A stretch of 64,000 bases of DNA, taken from contig NZ_CP189974.1 of assembly GCF_051549785.1 (NCBI RefSeq), positions 1,674,001-1,738,000 of the forward strand, in the 5' to 3' direction. The notes beneath the pieces are model-generated. The model saw only the letters and a list, made by a program, of their open reading frames with translations. It was not told where the DNA came from and did no database searches. The position numbers were made by a program, and so were the translations under genes. Below, piece after piece: positions 1-8,031 of the stretch. Origin of the DNA: Caldatribacterium sp051549785. GTDB taxonomy: Bacteria > Atribacterota > Atribacteria > Atribacterales > Caldatribacteriaceae. Within the stretch, counting starts at the first letter, position 1, and every line of letters starts with the position of its first letter.

Positions 1-372
1 ACCACAGTTTCGAAGGGCAATCTTTTTCTGCTTCTCAAAGAACGCGATTTCTCGAAGGAACTTCTTGCGCTCTTCCTGGGGAGGCTGGTAGAGGAGTCGC
101 TCCACCAGCCGGCCCTTCAGGAGGTGTTCCTCAACAATCTCACGCGCGTCCTCCGGAGTGAGCTTCTGGTAGAACACGCCTTCAGGGTAGATGATGGCCA
201 GAGGGCCAAGGTTACACGGACCAACACAACCGGTTTCAATCAGCCGCACCTCTCCCTCCAGGCCGTTTTTCTGCATCTCTCGAAGCAAGGCCTCTTTGAC
301 CCGGAGGGCACCTGAGGAAATGCACGCTGCTCCTGCACAGAGAAGTATCTGGCTCCGTTCAACGCCGGCCAT
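1..372 (-). CDS. hydB: NADH-binding hydrogenase subunit HydB/NuoF family, N-terminal part (cut by window edge)
   Basis: The first 124 codons are visible; the rest lies beyond base 1. The ATG at 370-372 follows AGGAGG. The visible part is the thioredoxin-like [2Fe-2S] domain at the N-terminus of HydB-type NuoF proteins: a Cys pair in LLCAGAACISSG (about residues 10-20) and a second pair in TGCVGPC (about 46-52). In the family this is followed by FMN/NADH-binding and 4Fe-4S domains, which are not seen here. It is the last visible gene of the operon nuoE, ATPase, ferredoxin, nuoF. That order is typical of multimeric, often electron-bifurcating, [FeFe]-hydrogenases; the catalytic subunit HydA would be expected next. 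Formate dehydrogenase or other NADH-linked complexes use the same module, so the hydrogenase assignment is inferred from context (hydE at 46-47 kb). Confidence 0.85.
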   Translation of the reverse strand, partial: MAGVERSQILLCAGAACISSGALRVKEALLREMQKNGLEGEVRLIETGCVGPCNLGPLAIIYPEGVFYQKLTPEDAREIVEEHLLKGRLVERLLYQPPQEERKKFLREIAFFEKQKKIALRNCG

Positions 373-389
373 ATGCCTGCCTCCTCGCT

Positions 390-758
390 TCAGCGTTCAG
401 TATGAACGACCCAGTCCCCTACGATTTGCCCGTTGACGATATGTGAGGCTACGAGCTGGCGGGCCTTCTCGGGAGTGAGGTCTCCGTAGAGCACACGCTC
501 TGTTCCTTTCTCGATGCTCACCAGGGGCTCACGATCGCAGAGCCCAATACACCCTGCCTGGGTCACCAGGACGTTTGTCAGGTTCCGCTTTGCGATCTCG
601 TCAAGAATCGCAGCCATCACCTGTCTTGCCCCTGCGGCAATCCCGCATGTGCCCATATGCACCGTGATTTTGTACTCCGCCTTCCCTTCCCGGAGGAGTG
701 CCCTTTTCTGGGCCTCTTCCTTAATCCTCTTTAAATCTTCAAGACTTGTAATCTTCAT
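390..758 (-). CDS. Thioredoxin-like [2Fe-2S] ferredoxin of the hydrogenase operon
   Basis: A 122-residue protein of the (2Fe-2S) ferredoxin family that accompanies NuoE/NuoF-type hydrogenase subunits. Signature segments are GTCGIAAGAR and TQAGCIGLCDREP, giving three visible Cys ligand candidates in the family arrangement. It probably acts as a small electron carrier or structural iron-sulfur subunit in the cytoplasmic NADH/ferredoxin-linked hydrogenase. The reading frame overlaps the end of the upstream ATPase gene by 20 bases and stops 17 bases before the hydB start, so translation is likely coupled. The 2Fe-2S fold is well supported; which complex it joins is inferred from the operon. Confidence 0.85.
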   Translation of the reverse strand: MKITSLEDLKRIKEEAQKRALLREGKAEYKITVHMGTCGIAAGARQVMAAILDEIAKRNLTNVLVTQAGCIGLCDREPLVSIEKGTERVLYGDLTPEKARQLVASHIVNGQIVGDWVVHTER

Positions 759-1308
759 CTGTCTGTCCCTCCCTCAGGGTGTTTTCGTGATGAGCAATCC
801 AGTCTCTCAGAGCAGAGAGGAGCACAGGATCTCCTCCGGGGGTTTCCGTCCCCAGCGCTCTGAAAACCTCACTACTATTGAAAGAAAAACGGTGTCCATC
901 CACCTCATGGGAAAAGATGAATTCAACCTCAGGATGAGAGACAAGGAGGACGAAGAGGGTTTCCGCAAGGTTCCCTAAAGGGGGTAAATCGATATGGCTC
1001 CGGCGAAAAGTTGCTTTCACCCTGGTTCCCTTGCCCTCTTCCGAGGTAATCTCAAGGCTTCCCCCACACTGCTTGCTCAGCTGAGCAATAAGGGGGAGAC
1101 CCAGACCAACTCTCTTCCCTTTCGTGGAGAAGAAGGGGTCCACGGCCTGTTGCCGTGTTTTCTCATCCATCCCTCTTCCGTCATCTTCAATGACCATTTC
1201 CAGGAGGTCCCTTGCCGAGTCTTCGAGAAGGGAGATGGTGATTTTTCGCGCCCCCGCCCGGAGAGCATTCTCCACAAGGTCGAGAACATGGAGCGAGAGC
1301 TCTTTCAT
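739..1308 (-). CDS. GHKL-family ATP-binding protein of the hydrogenase operon
   Basis: A 189-residue protein with a histidine-kinase-type ATPase fold and no sensor or phosphoacceptor His domain. The N box is at about residues 9-20 (LDLVENALRAGA), the G1 box is DDGRGMD (about 42-48), and a glycine-rich G2-like segment GKRVGLGLPL follows. Proteins of this kind sit between nuoE and the ferredoxin gene in many clostridial and thermophile hydrogenase operons; their role is not established and may be regulatory. The start lies just after the nuoE stop (3-base gap) and the end overlaps the ferredoxin gene by 20 bases, indicating one transcript. The C-terminal third (after about residue 110) has no motif I recognise. 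Confidence 0.8.
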   Translation of the reverse strand: MKELSLHVLDLVENALRAGARKITISLLEDSARDLLEMVIEDDGRGMDEKTRQQAVDPFFSTKGKRVGLGLPLIAQLSKQCGGSLEITSEEGKGTRVKATFRRSHIDLPPLGNLAETLFVLLVSHPEVEFIFSHEVDGHRFSFNSSEVFRALGTETPGGDPVLLSALRDWIAHHENTLREGQTDEDYKS

Positions 1309-1311
1309 CCC

Positions 1312-1797
1312 TCACTGGTAACCCTTGAGGATGTCCATAACCTGGGACGGGTTCACCCGTTTATGAACATCGTTATCGACGCGCATGACCGGTGCCAGCC
1401 CACACGCTCCTGCACAGCGCATGACCTCAAGGGAGAACAAACCGTCCTGCGTAACGCCTCCAATCTCCACCTGGAGTTCTTTCCGCAAGCGATCGAGGAT
1501 CTCCTGCCCTCCCCGAACGTAGCACGCTGTTCCAAGACACACCTGAATTACGTGCTTCCCTCTGGGCTTCATGGAAAAGAAGTGGTAGAAGGTCACCACG
1601 CCGTAGACCTCACTCAGGGGGACGTCGAGCACCTGGGAGACCTTCTTCAATACCCAGGGAGGAAGATACCCGATGAGGTTCTGGGCTCTGTGGAGGGCCT
1701 GGATGAGCACTCCGGGTTTTCCCCGAAACTCCTCGAGAGCTTGCTCCAAAAGTTCTTCCTGTTCTCTCGACCCGTGCTCTGCCACTACCTGCGCCAT
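1312..1797 (-). CDS. nuoE: NuoE/HydC-like [2Fe-2S] subunit of NADH-linked hydrogenase
   Basis: A 161-residue NuoE-family protein (24-kDa subunit). The four [2Fe-2S] ligands are visible as C87 and C92 (CLGTAC) and C128 and C132 (CAGAC), after the helical segment GYLPPWVLKKVSQVLDVPLSEVYGV-type typical of the family. It transfers electrons between the FMN subunit and other clusters in NADH dehydrogenase-like modules. ATG at 1795-1797 follows GGGAGGAG at good spacing. It is the first gene of a four-gene operon with its own promoter about 37 bases upstream. Length is normal for the family. The assignment to a hydrogenase rather than a formate dehydrogenase rests on gene order. Confidence 0.9.
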   Translation of the reverse strand: MAQVVAEHGSREQEELLEQALEEFRGKPGVLIQALHRAQNLIGYLPPWVLKKVSQVLDVPLSEVYGVVTFYHFFSMKPRGKHVIQVCLGTACYVRGGQEILDRLRKELQVEIGGVTQDGLFSLEVMRCAGACGLAPVMRVDNDVHKRVNPSQVMDILKGYQ

Positions 1798-1833
1798 TTA
1801 GTTCTCCTCCCACTGGAACGTAAGTTTTTCAAT

Positions 1834-1862
1834 ATTATAAACGAATGCACAGCGCATCTCAA
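1834..1862 (-). promoter_or_regulatory. Sigma-70-type promoter of the hydrogenase operon
   Basis: On the minus strand TTGAGA (1857-1862) is followed after exactly 17 bases by TATAAT (1834-1839). It lies in the 96-base gap between the clpC stop and nuoE. The nuoE start is 36 bases downstream. I see no clear terminator for clpC in the same gap, so some read-through from the heat-shock operon is possible. Confidence 0.65.
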
Positions 1863-1893
1863 CAAGGAGCAATCCAGGCACCCCCACGAATCT

Positions 1894-4326
1894 TCAAACA
1901 CCGATTGTCGTCCGCGCTTCAAGGCGACGAAGCTTCAAGACCCCCTCTTCCACGTACACCTCGATGGTGTCTCCAGGCTGGAACGTCCCCCGAATGAGTT
2001 CTGCAGAAAGCGGGCTTTCGATGGTCCGCTGGATGAGCCGTCGCAGGGGACGGGCCCCAAAATCCGGATCGTAACCTCTTTCGGCAAGGTACTCTCGCGC
2101 CTCATCGGTGAGGACGATATCCATATTCTGCTCTCTGAGACGTTTCCGAAGCCGCAAGATGAGAAGGTCCACAATGGCCTGGATTTCTTTCCTGGTCAGG
2201 GGGTGGAAGACGATGATTTCATCAATACGGTTGATGAACTCGGGCTTAAAGTACCGGTGGACTTCCTCGAGAACCCGCTCTTTCACCCTCCGTACTGCGT
2301 CTTTGTCCTCGGGGTCAATGCCCCGGAAGTACTGGCTCCCCAGGTTCGAGGTCATGATGATCACCGTGTTGGAAAAGTCCACCGTTCTCCCCTGGCCATC
2401 GGTCAGGCGAGCGTCATCGAGAATCTGAAGGAAAACGTTGAACACGTCGGGGTGGGCTTTTTCCACTTCGTCGAAAAGAATAACCTGGTAGGGTCTTCGC
2501 CGGACAACCTCCGTGAGCTGTCCTCCTTCCTCGTATCCCACATATCCCGGGGGAGCACCAATGAGACGGGAAACGGCGTGTTTCTCCATGTACTCGGACA
2601 TATCAAGGCGCAGGAGTGCTCCCTCGTCACCAAACAGGAACTCAGCCAGGGCCTTGGCCAGTTCAGTCTTCCCGACTCCTGTGGGACCCAGGAAAAGGAA
2701 GGAGCCAATGGGTCGCCGTCCTTCGGATATACCAGCCCGAGAACGACGAATGGCTTCTGCCACCGCGTGAACCGCCTCTTCCTGGTCCACCACTCTCTTG
2801 TGGAGTTCTTCCTCCATATTCAGGAGTTTCTTGCGCTCCTCCTCAAGGAGCTTTGATACCGGAATACCGGTCCAGCTTGAAACGATCTGGGCAATGTCCT
2901 CTTCGGTAACCACTTCATTGAGCGATCTCTGCCTGAGCCACTTCTCTTTCTCTTCCTGGTAACGCTTCTGGAGTGCTTCAGCCTCATCCCTCAAACGCGC
3001 AGCCTTCTCATACTCCTGCGCCTGCACCGCAGCCATGCCCTCTTTTGCCAGTTGCTGCAGCCGTTCCTCCATCTCACGCAGTTCCTGAGGAATGCTCTCC
3101 AGCTCAATCCGCTTTTTACTGGCCGCCTCATCCATAAGGTCAATGGCCTTGTCCGGCAGGAATCGGTCGGTAATGTATTTGTTCGCCAGCTCGCAGGCAG
3201 CACAGATCGCCTCATCGCTGATTTTCACCTTATGGTGGGCCTCATACCGGTCCCGCAGCCCCCGAAGAATTTCTTTGGTTTCCTCAACGCTTGGTTCCCC
3301 GACATAGACCGGCTGGAATCGCCGTTCCAGAGCCGGGTCCTTCTCGATGTATTTCCGGTACTCATCGAGCGTCGTTGCTCCGATACAGCGGAGTTCTCCT
3401 CTGGCCAGGGCAGGCTTTAAGAGATTGGCCGCATCAATGGCTCCTTCTGCCGCTCCTGCTCCCACCACCGTATGGAGCTCGTCGATGAAGAGGATGATCT
3501 TCCCCTCAGACTTCTGAACTTCCTCAAGTACTGCCTTCAGCCGCTCCTCAAACTCCCCGCGAAACTTTGCCCCGGCAAGCAGCGCCCCCATGTCCAGAGC
3601 AACAATCCGTTTGTTCTTGAGGCTCTCTGGTACCTCACCCCGAACGATCTTCTGGGCAAGACCCTCGACAATGGCGGTTTTCCCAACACCCGGGTCCCCA
3701 ATGAGGACAGGGTTGTTCTTGGTCTTCCGGCTCAAAATCTGGATCACCCGCCGTATTTCCTCTTCCCGACCGATGACCGGGTCGAGCTTCCCTTCTCTAG
3801 CAAGCTGCGTGAGGTCCCTTCCATACCGCTCGAGGGCCATGTATTTCCCCTCGGCGTGTGGATCTTCCACCCGTCGGTGTCCGCGGATTTCCCGGAGGGC
3901 CCGGTAGATTTTCTCAACCTCAATGCCATGGGCACGAAGCAGACGGTAACTTGTGCCCGTCTCCTCCCGCGCAATGGCGATGAGGAGATGCTCCACCCCC
4001 ACGTATTCGTCCTTCAAGCGCTTGGCCTCCTCCTCTGCCCCAGTGAGGACCGACTTCGCTCGGGGAGTGATGTAAATTTGCATCTCCTGGGAACCCTGGT
4101 AGTAAATCTTGGGGTACCGCTCGAGGGCCTCCTCAAGTTCCCGCTCCAGAACCTGCGGATGGACTCCACATCGTTCAAGGATCTGCGGTGCCAGGCCATC
4201 AGGTTGCTTCAAAAGCGCAAGAAGGAGATGCTCCACATCGAGCTGATTGTGATGGTACTCAAGGAGTAGGTCCTGCGCAAGAGCAATGGCCTCCTTGGCC
4301 TTTTCGGTGAACTGGTCAAACCGCAT
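1894..4326 (-). CDS. clpC: ClpC-type AAA+ unfoldase (Clp ATPase)
   Basis: An 810-residue class I Hsp100 ATPase. The N domain spans about 1-145; the first AAA module has Walker A GDPGVGKTA (about 210-218) and Walker B ILFIDE. The middle region is short (about 405-465) and contains a UVR-like segment EYEKAARLRDEAEAL, which favours ClpC over ClpB (whose middle coiled coil is much longer). The second AAA module has GPTGVGKTE (about 547-555). A longer frame exists, but MRFDQFTEKA is the family N-terminus; its ATG at 4324-4326 overlaps the hspR end by 11 bases. The partners ClpP, McsA, McsB and CtsR are not in the window. It is the fourth gene of the hsp20-dnaJ-hspR-clpC operon, so it is presumably HspR-controlled. 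Confidence 0.9.
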   Translation of the reverse strand: MRFDQFTEKAKEAIALAQDLLLEYHHNQLDVEHLLLALLKQPDGLAPQILERCGVHPQVLERELEEALERYPKIYYQGSQEMQIYITPRAKSVLTGAEEEAKRLKDEYVGVEHLLIAIAREETGTSYRLLRAHGIEVEKIYRALREIRGHRRVEDPHAEGKYMALERYGRDLTQLAREGKLDPVIGREEEIRRVIQILSRKTKNNPVLIGDPGVGKTAIVEGLAQKIVRGEVPESLKNKRIVALDMGALLAGAKFRGEFEERLKAVLEEVQKSEGKIILFIDELHTVVGAGAAEGAIDAANLLKPALARGELRCIGATTLDEYRKYIEKDPALERRFQPVYVGEPSVEETKEILRGLRDRYEAHHKVKISDEAICAACELANKYITDRFLPDKAIDLMDEAASKKRIELESIPQELREMEERLQQLAKEGMAAVQAQEYEKAARLRDEAEALQKRYQEEKEKWLRQRSLNEVVTEEDIAQIVSSWTGIPVSKLLEEERKKLLNMEEELHKRVVDQEEAVHAVAEAIRRSRAGISEGRRPIGSFLFLGPTGVGKTELAKALAEFLFGDEGALLRLDMSEYMEKHAVSRLIGAPPGYVGYEEGGQLTEVVRRRPYQVILFDEVEKAHPDVFNVFLQILDDARLTDGQGRTVDFSNTVIIMTSNLGSQYFRGIDPEDKDAVRRVKERVLEEVHRYFKPEFINRIDEIIVFHPLTRKEIQAIVDLLILRLRKRLREQNMDIVLTDEAREYLAERGYDPDFGARPLRRLIQRTIESPLSAELIRGTFQPGDTIEVYVEEGVLKLRRLEARTTIGV

Positions 4327-4636
4327 CGGTTTTCTCCTCCTTCCTCTTCCGTTCAAGCTCCTCCTTTTCACGCCGGAGCCTTTCAAGCTGGTCGCTCAAC
4401 CGCAAAATAATCTCCACTCCCGCCAGATTCACCCCCATATCCTGGGTCAGCACCTTGATACGCCGAATTCTCTCGACATCGCTTTGGGTGTAGAAACGCA
4501 CATTTCCCCTACCCCGCTTGGGCGTGATGAGACCCACCCGCTCGTAGTAGCGCAGAGTCTGGGGATGAACCTGGGTCATCTCTGCCACAATCCCAATGGT
4601 CAGGTATTCCGTCTCTCTCTGAAATTTTTTCCTCAT
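4316..4636 (-). CDS. hspR: HspR-like MerR-family heat-shock repressor
   Basis: A 106-residue MerR-family regulator. The N-terminal winged helix has the family signature TIGIVAEMTQVHPQTLRYYERVGLITP (about residues 12-38), followed by a helix-rich tail (LERLRREKEELERKRKEE) that probably forms the dimer coiled coil. HspR proteins repress dnaK or clpB operons by binding inverted repeats (HAIR sites) near the promoter. The ATG at 4634-4636 is preceded by AGGAGG; a longer frame upstream lies inside the dnaJ-like gene and is not credible. It sits between dnaJ and clpC, the standard place for an autoregulating HspR. No MerR-type metal-binding Cys are present. Confidence 0.85.
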   Translation of the reverse strand: MRKKFQRETEYLTIGIVAEMTQVHPQTLRYYERVGLITPKRGRGNVRFYTQSDVERIRRIKVLTQDMGVNLAGVEIILRLSDQLERLRREKEELERKRKEEKTDAV

Positions 4637-4649
4637 GCCTTTCGCCTCC

Positions 4650-5711
4650 TCATGCACTGAGGAGATGTTTCCTTGGGTTCTCCTTGCGAAGTGCAGCAAA
4701 CTCCCGGAGGAGTTCCCGCTCCCTCTCGGTGAGCCCCTGGGGAACCACAACATGAACTTTCACCAGCTGATCTCCCCGACCACCATTCCCCCGCTTCGGA
4801 AACCCTAAGCCCCGAAGGCGGAATACCGTTCCGTTCTGTGTCTCAGGGGGAACCTTCATCCGAACTTTCCCCGAAAGCGTTGGAACCTCAATCTCCGTCC
4901 CCAGCGCTGCTTCAGGAAAAGTCAGGGGAAGGTCCAAGAGCACGTCGTCCCCATCACGCCTGAAGAAGGCGTGGGGTCGGACTCGAACCTGAAGATACAG
5001 ATCCCTCCCGCCTGCAACCCCGGGTACCCGGAGTTTCGTTCCATCGCTCACCCCTGCGGGAATGGTCACACTGACGGTCTTGCTCTTTCTTTCCACTCCC
5101 GTTCCATCACAGACACGGCACCTCCCACCCCTCCGTTCCTCTCCTGTTCCGCCACAGGAAGAGCAGATTTCCTCATATTCCACACGGATATTCCGGGAAG
5201 TACCCTGGAAACTCTCCTCGAAGGAAATCTCCACATCCTGGATGATATCCCGTCTTTCCCTCTCCGTAGTGGCGAAACCACCCTCGGGAGACGTAAAGAA
5301 ACGAAAGGTCGTCGCCCTTCGGGAACGGAGGCGGTCACCCAGGAGGTCTCCAAAGAACATCTTGAAGAAATCGCTGAAATCTCCAAATTCAAAGTCCGTG
5401 GTAAACTCTGATGAGGAAGTCCTCGTCGACTGACCGTACCGGCGGTAGAAGTCCTGCCAGAACGCCTCGGTATCCCTGTGGCCGTAGGTTGCCCAGGCTG
5501 CCCCGAGCTCATCGTAGCGCTTCCGTTTCTCGGGATCGCTCAGCACCTCGTAGGCCTCGTTGATTTCCTTGAACTTCCTCTCCGCTTCCTTGTCTCCCGG
5601 GTTGAGGTCCGGATGGTATTTTCGGGCAAGACGCCGGTAGGCCCTTTTGATTTCCTTTTCGTCGGCATTTCTTGGGACACCAAGGATGGCATAGTAGTCT
5701 TTAAACTCCAC
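4650..5711 (-). CDS. DnaJ-type co-chaperone with a half-size zinc-finger region
   Basis: A 353-residue Hsp40. The J domain (about 1-70) contains the HPD tripeptide (33-35) required to stimulate DnaK. A Gly/Phe/Asp-rich linker follows, then only two CxxCxGxG-type repeats (CSSCGGTG at 183-190 and CRVCDGTG at 198-205) instead of the four of classic DnaJ, and then beta-rich C-terminal substrate-binding domains to about 335. It is thus intermediate between DnaJ (class I) and CbpA (class II), able to bind one zinc at most. Start is GTG (5709-5711) behind GGAGGTGA. It lies 13 bases upstream of hspR in the heat-shock operon. No dnaK/grpE are in the window. Confidence 0.85.
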   Translation of the reverse strand: MEFKDYYAILGVPRNADEKEIKRAYRRLARKYHPDLNPGDKEAERKFKEINEAYEVLSDPEKRKRYDELGAAWATYGHRDTEAFWQDFYRRYGQSTRTSSSEFTTDFEFGDFSDFFKMFFGDLLGDRLRSRRATTFRFFTSPEGGFATTERERRDIIQDVEISFEESFQGTSRNIRVEYEEICSSCGGTGEERRGGRCRVCDGTGVERKSKTVSVTIPAGVSDGTKLRVPGVAGGRDLYLQVRVRPHAFFRRDGDDVLLDLPLTFPEAALGTEIEVPTLSGKVRMKVPPETQNGTVFRLRGLGFPKRGNGGRGDQLVKVHVVVPQGLTERERELLREFAALRKENPRKHLLSA

Positions 5712-5755
5712 GTCCCGTCACCTCCAGGGGGGAGAGGTCCACTCTCCCCCCTCTC

Positions 5756-6184
5756 TCAGCTTTCCTGAATGACAATCCGTCTTGCCCTCTGTTCCTCAAC
5801 CTTGGGAAGGCGAACCTCCAGAACGCCATTCCGGTAGGTTGCGGTGACTCGATCAACGTCCACAGGAACCCGAAGGGCAAACGTCCTAGAGAAAGGACCG
5901 TAAATCCTCTCCTGGCGGAGGAAGCGAGCCTCCCCATCAGGGGGTTTGCGTTCCCCTTTCACCGTAACCTGATCGCCAGAAATACTGATCTCAACGTCCT
6001 TCTGGTCCACCCCGGGAAGGTCAAAGAACACCACGATCTCTTTCTCGTTCTCCACGACATCAGCCGGAGGAATCCATACCTCCCTCTTGCGCTCGTAAGC
6101 GGGAAAATTTTCTTCTAAAAGCCTCATCACACGCTCCTGAAGGTCCGCAATGTCTCGCCAGAGATCAAACCGGGGAATCACCAT
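5756..6184 (-). CDS. Small heat-shock protein Hsp20 (first copy)
   Basis: A 142-residue alpha-crystallin-family chaperone. The alpha-crystallin domain runs from about residue 38 (PPADVVENEKEIVVFFDLPGV) to about 132, with the conserved A-x-x-x-n-GvL motif as YRNGVLEVRLPK. A short N-terminal arm and the C-terminal IVI-type anchor (RRIVIQES) are visible. It is an ATP-independent holdase in the cytoplasm. The ATG at 6182-6184 has GAGGTGAT upstream; an upstream extension of the frame would run through the promoter and is rejected. First gene of the operon hsp20-dnaJ-hspR-clpC. A second, divergent Hsp20 is at 20811-21269. Confidence 0.93.
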   Translation of the reverse strand: MVIPRFDLWRDIADLQERVMRLLEENFPAYERKREVWIPPADVVENEKEIVVFFDLPGVDQKDVEISISGDQVTVKGERKPPDGEARFLRQERIYGPFSRTFALRVPVDVDRVTATYRNGVLEVRLPKVEEQRARRIVIQES

Positions 6185-6227
6185 GGTTATCACCTCGCTT
6201 TTTACCTTCTTTGACTTTTCAGGGAGC

Positions 6228-6256
6228 ATTATACGAGCTTGCGGGGGATTTGTCAA
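6228..6256 (-). promoter_or_regulatory. Consensus sigma-70 promoter of the heat-shock operon
   Basis: Minus-strand TTGACA (6251-6256), exactly 17 bases, then TATAAT (6228-6233): a perfect match to both hexamers. It lies 43 bases upstream of the hsp20 ATG. A perfect promoter is typical of a heat-shock operon held off by a repressor (here HspR) rather than driven by an alternative sigma factor. Confidence 0.85.
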
Positions 6257-6296
6257 GATTCGTCAGGGATCGTCAAAGAGGGGGGAGACGTCAAAG
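6251..6296. repeat. Short phased direct repeats over and upstream of the heat-shock -35 box
   Basis: Plus-strand units (t/c)GTCA start at 6251 (tgtcaagatt), 6261 (cgtcagggat) and 6271 (cgtcaaagag), i.e. every 10 bases, with a further cgtcaaag at 6289-6296 (18 bases on), identical to that at 6271-6278. The units lie on one DNA face and the first one is the -35 hexamer itself. They are not the inverted HAIR site described for actinobacterial HspR (I do not see a clean inverted repeat), but they are the obvious candidate operator for HspR here. Confidence 0.45.
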
Positions 6297-6842
6297 TTCC
6301 AGGGCCTCCGCCTGCTCCTGCATGGCCTCAAGTGCAATACTTAGAAACTCCTCAAGAGAAAGACCAAGAGCCTCACAGGAAAGTATCTGCTCCCGTTTCG
6401 CCCCACGGGCAAAGCTTTTCTCTCGAAACCGGGAGAGCAAAAAGGCAACGTCCACATCCCGTATGCTCCTTTGGGGGTGGACGAGCACACAAGCAACGAT
6501 GAAACCGCTTGTTGGGTCAACAGTCCAGAGCGCCTTTTCCATACGTCCTTCCGGCTGGTACCCCGTCATCTCATTGTGGGCACGAACGGCCAAGACGATG
6601 GCCTCTGAAAATCCGGCTTCTTTAAGAAGCTGTGCCCCGAGAAGGCCATGCTTTTTAGGCTCTCCTTTTGTGAGCTCGTAGTCGATGTCATGGAGAAGGC
6701 CCGCCATGGCCCACTCCGTCCTGTCTTCGCCGAAAACCTGGGCCAGGCGTCCCATAATGGCCTCGCAGGCGAGGCTGTGCTTTATGAGATTTCGATGGGT
6801 AAGGTACTTTTGCAGAAAAGCAAGGGCTTCCTCCCGGGTCAT
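6291..6842 (-). CDS. HD-domain phosphohydrolase-like protein
   Basis: A 183-residue HD-superfamily protein of the kind often annotated HDIG-domain hydrolase. Metal-ligand motifs are visible: H22 in NLIKHSLACEAIM, the HD pair in AGLLHDIDYE (about 50-52), HGLLGAQLLKEAG and AVRAHNE (about 90). The family hydrolyses nucleotides or phosphoesters, but the substrate cannot be told. ATG at 6840-6842 is 4 bases after the stop of the upstream LysM-M23 gene, so it belongs to that transcript. It is the last gene of the long minus-strand series; its 3' end falls within the upstream repeats of the heat-shock promoter. Confidence 0.85.
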   Translation of the reverse strand: MTREEALAFLQKYLTHRNLIKHSLACEAIMGRLAQVFGEDRTEWAMAGLLHDIDYELTKGEPKKHGLLGAQLLKEAGFSEAIVLAVRAHNEMTGYQPEGRMEKALWTVDPTSGFIVACVLVHPQRSIRDVDVAFLLSRFREKSFARGAKREQILSCEALGLSLEEFLSIALEAMQEQAEALEL

Positions 6843-6846
6843 CGGT

Positions 6847-8031
6847 TCACCGCCTCAGAAACTCAAGGGGATCCACTGGACGACCGTTCCGGCGCACCTC
6901 GAAGTGGAGATGAGGACAGGTGGCATTTCCCGTTGAACCCACCCGAGCAATGGGATCCCCTTTATTCACCCGCTGCCCTTCCCGCACGAGATTAACCGAG
7001 TTGTGGGCGTACACGGTCTGCAACCCTGAGGCATGGGTGATGATCACCACTCGCCCGTATCCGCTCATCCACCCACTGTAACTCACCACTCCGCTTTCAG
7101 CTGCCCGCACAACAGTCCCTGCGGGAGCGATAATGTCTACTCCGCAGTGGAATCCCCTACCCCGGGGGCCGAAACGCGAGGAAATTCTCCCATTCACCGG
7201 CCAGATGAATCCCCGCTGTGCTCTCTGAGGCGCAGAAGAAACACCACCCCGCGAAGGAACTCGAAGCGCCTGACCGATCTGAAGGACACTCGTCTCCCGA
7301 AGACCATTGGCCCGCAGAAGCTCCTTCAGAGGGACACCAAAACGCCGGGAAATACTCCAGAGCGTATCCCCTTTCTTGACCGTGTACGTCTCCCAGGAGG
7401 TAGCAGAAGAAGATGATGCAACAGCAGTTCTTCCTGTCTCTTTAGGAATAACGAGGCGCATGCCCACCTGGAGGATGCTCGTTTCGGTAAGGCCGTTGGC
7501 TTGCATCAACGACTTCATGTCCACACCGTACTGTCGGGAAATTCGCCAGAGAGAGTCACCTTGACGGACAATGTGGACTTGTGCTTGAGCCGCTCCCTGG
7601 GCGCTTGCTCTCTCCGAAGTCTTCGGGCGGCCATCGCTTGAGAGTGGGATCACAAGTTTCTGCCCCACCCGGAGAATGCTTTTCTCAGTGAGGTTGTTTG
7701 CCTCAAGGAGCAGACGAACCGGAATCTGGAACTCCCGGGCAATGCCCCAGGGAGTGTCTCCCTGTTTCACTTCGTACAGGAGGTTACCGCTTTGAGCATC
7801 CCGCTCGCCTTCAATGAGAATTTTCATGCCTGGCTGCAGAATGCTCTGCTCTGAGAGACCATTGAGCTCAAGGAGTGTCTTAAGAGCCACACCATACCGG
7901 CGAGAAATCACCCAGAGGTTTTCTCCCGCTTGGACCTCGTGGTAGGTAGCACCTTCTGCCCTTCCCTGATTTCCCAGAAGGAACAGAATCCCGAGGAACA
8001 ACACCCCCAGAGCTCGCTTTCCGTCCCTCAT
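6847..8031 (-). CDS. Secreted LysM-repeat M23 peptidoglycan endopeptidase
   Basis: A 394-residue exported protein. Residues 1-27 form a signal peptide (hydrophobic ALGVLFLGILFLLG, cleavage probably after AEG). Four LysM repeats follow at about 29-73, 85-129, 152-196 and 215-259, each beginning Y/H-x-V-x-x-G-(D/E)-x-(L/P)-W and ending with an I/V-P-type strand, joined by Ser/Ala/Arg-rich linkers. The C-terminal M23 domain (about 275-394) has zinc ligands HCGVD and HLHFE. It should cleave peptidoglycan cross-links in the envelope, or regulate an amidase if inactive (both metal motifs are intact). The start overlaps the ileS stop in ATGA. Confidence 0.92.
   Translation of the reverse strand: MRDGKRALGVLFLGILFLLGNQGRAEGATYHEVQAGENLWVISRRYGVALKTLLELNGLSEQSILQPGMKILIEGERDAQSGNLLYEVKQGDTPWGIAREFQIPVRLLLEANNLTEKSILRVGQKLVIPLSSDGRPKTSERASAQGAAQAQVHIVRQGDSLWRISRQYGVDMKSLMQANGLTETSILQVGMRLVIPKETGRTAVASSSSATSWETYTVKKGDTLWSISRRFGVPLKELLRANGLRETSVLQIGQALRVPSRGGVSSAPQRAQRGFIWPVNGRISSRFGPRGRGFHCGVDIIAPAGTVVRAAESGVVSYSGWMSGYGRVVIITHASGLQTVYAHNSVNLVREGQRVNKGDPIARVGSTGNATCPHLHFEVRRNGRPVDPLEFLRR

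Noticed and set aside
994..2856. Long plus-strand open frame (about 620 codons) over clpC and nuoE
   Set aside because: It is the antisense of strong NuoE, GHKL and ClpC matches, has no family-like composition and crosses a real promoter.
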